From: Methanosarcinales archaeon
GTDB lineage: Archaea > Halobacteriota > Methanosarcinia > Methanosarcinales > Methanogasteraceae
DNA length: 6,435 nt
Direction: 5' to 3'
Assembly: GCA_030609345.1 (NCBI GenBank)
Contig: JAUWCK010000065.1
Coordinates: 1-6,435, forward strand
Within the stretch, counting starts at the first letter, position 1; each line of letters starts with the position of its first letter. Shown in pieces: positions 5,686-6,435 of this stretch. Position numbers and translations under genes: made by a program. The notes beneath the pieces were generated by a model that worked only from the letters and a program-made list of their open reading frames with translations, did no database searches and was not told the origin of the DNA.

Positions 5686-5883
5686 TCACAAGCCGATCTT
5701 TCCGGCAGCCGCATGCAAGAGCATGAGCGCGTCTGCCGATGTGAGTTTGCCATCGCCGTTCATGTCACCCCATCTTCGCCCGATGCCGTCTGAGTTCACC
5801 CAGTAACCCCGAGGCGTGTCTGGTTCTTTGTCCCAGACATCAGGCACGCCGTCGCCATCGGCGCTCCTGCTACGAGAGATAGG
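5686..5883 (-). pseudogene. Orphan C-terminal dockerin/calcium-binding tail of a surface protein
   Basis: A minus-strand frame of 65 codons ending at TGA 5686-5688 reads ADGDGVPDVWDKEPDTP, a spacer YWVNSDGIGRRW, then GDMNGDGKLTSADALMLLHA and AAGKIGL at the end. The first block is a thrombospondin-type-3/EF-hand-like calcium loop (DxDGDGxxD). The second is a dockerin type I loop (DxNxDGxxxxxD) followed by its helix, as found at the C-terminus of secreted archaeal proteins. There is no start codon before these motifs; the frame is closed by a stop at 5884-5886. An adjacent frame (SDGRSWFMVLDLSLVAG) just upstream also reads protein-like, so a frameshift near 5865-5880 is possible. The divergent ligase gene starts within 70 bp, so the bulk of the original gene is absent. 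Confidence 0.72.
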
Positions 5884-5897
5884 TCAAGTACCATAAA

Positions 5898-5933
5898 CCA
5901 TGACCTCCCATCGGAAACCATGATTAGTCATGA
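5898..5933. promoter_or_regulatory. Helically phased (C/T)CATGA repeats before the ligase gene
   Basis: CCATGA occurs at 5898 and 5918 (inside a longer 9-bp direct repeat AAACCATGA at 5895 and 5915), and TCATGA at 5928. The start-to-start spacings are 20 and 10 bp. The last two form an inverted pair, CATGA-TTAG-TCATG (5919-5932). It could be an operator or simply chance; it overlaps the likely promoter/leader of the ligase gene. Confidence 0.25.
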
Positions 5934-5952
5934 AGGCGATACATCTGGTATA

Positions 5953-6435
5953 ATGACCTCATTTAAGGAATTCGCAGATGCCTGCGAGACGATCGAAGGG
6001 ATCGCAAGTTCGCTTGAGATGACGACCGTGGTATCGTCCCTTCTCCGGAGGATCAGCGAATCCGGCGATCCCGACACCGAACTCGCCATCGTCTCAAGAT
6101 TCATCATGGGCAGGGTATTTCCTGATTGGAGTGATGTAGAACTCGGTGTCGGTCCATCGCTGCTGTACGACGCGATATCGAGGGCGTCGGGTCTGCCGGT
6201 GAGGCGTATCAAGCAACTGGTACGTGAGACCGGGGACGTTGGCGAGACCGCGAAGGTCGCACTCGAGAAGGGGGATGAGGCATCGAAATCGCAGACAACG
6301 TTTCTCGATTTCGCTGGCGCTGGCGGCACGGCTCCGGCAGCAGGGATTGCCATCACCATCGCGGACGTATTTGAGAGAATGAACTCGATCGCTCATGCGT
6401 CGGGCAAGGGTTCGCAGCAGACAAAGGTAAAGCAC
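5953..6435 (+). CDS. lig: ATP-dependent DNA ligase, N-terminal part (3' truncated)
   Basis: The first 161 codons of an archaeal/eukaryotic-type ATP-dependent DNA ligase, which seals nicks in replication and repair; the frame is open to the window edge. This part is the all-helical N-terminal DNA-binding domain: MTSFKEFADACETIEGIASS (1-20), then GRVFPDWSDVELGVGPSLLY (53-72), GDVGETA (94-100), and a TIADVFERMNSIAHASGKGS region (135-154) with QQTKVKH at the edge. These blocks are the standard archaeal DnlI landmarks. The adenylation lysine motif (KxDG) and OB domain lie outside the window. ATG 5953 matches the usual family N-terminus. An in-frame ATG at 5920 would add 11 residues; neither has a strong ribosome binding site, so the message may be leaderless. 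It is divergent from the dockerin remnant. Confidence 0.95.
   Translation, partial: MTSFKEFADACETIEGIASSLEMTTVVSSLLRRISESGDPDTELAIVSRFIMGRVFPDWSDVELGVGPSLLYDAISRASGLPVRRIKQLVRETGDVGETAKVALEKGDEASKSQTTFLDFAGAGGTAPAAGIAITIADVFERMNSIAHASGKGSQQTKVKH

Noticed and set aside
5928..6359. A minus-strand frame of 143 codons opposite the ligase
   Set aside because: It is Ser/Pro/Ala rich, matches no family and is fully explained as the antisense of the DNA ligase coding region.

Overview
The window looks like a piece of a euryarchaeal chromosome, probably from the methanogen/ANME/Syntrophoarchaeum-like part of the Halobacteriota. The evidence is the archaeal-type ATP-dependent DNA ligase at the right edge, GGTG- or GAGG-type ribosome binding sites, a homoserine dehydrogenase without an ACT domain, a dockerin-type surface-protein tail and a HEPN/MNT module. 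The lineage is inferred from family resemblance only. No tRNA, rRNA, CRISPR array or transposase is visible.

Left part (1-1578, + strand): the C-terminal end of a SNF2-family helicase, followed 2 nt later by a SWIM zinc-finger protein. The two form a typical co-transcribed pair. Middle-left (1579-2764): about 550 bp without a clear intact gene, holding a roughly 120-bp imperfect palindrome and a protein-like reading frame. That frame has a strong ribosome binding site and ATG out of phase by one base, and it runs without a stop into an endonuclease III-like HhH-GPD DNA glycosylase with a [4Fe-4S] cysteine cluster. The glycosylase lacks the catalytic lysine of bifunctional enzymes.

Middle (2765-4747, - strand): a truncated and frameshifted remnant of a PolB-like 3'-5' exonuclease, homoserine dehydrogenase (threonine/methionine synthesis), and upstream of it a CcmA-like ABC ATPase with no permease next to it. 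Divergent from the ATPase, on the + strand (4816-5635), is a two-gene MntA-HepT toxin-antitoxin module with all diagnostic motifs (GSX10DXD and RX4HXY) and a 41-bp overlap.

Right part (5636-6435): a hairpin, a - strand orphan C-terminal tail of a calcium-binding/dockerin surface protein lacking a start, and the first 161 codons of an archaeal DNA ligase on the + strand, running off the edge. The strongest themes are DNA transactions (helicase, glycosylase, ligase, exonuclease remnant) and signs of gene decay at three places between otherwise intact genes. I do not see a clearly new multi-gene system. The best leads are the glycosylase variant with its upstream frame, the overlapping MntA-HepT pair and the decaying gene remnants.
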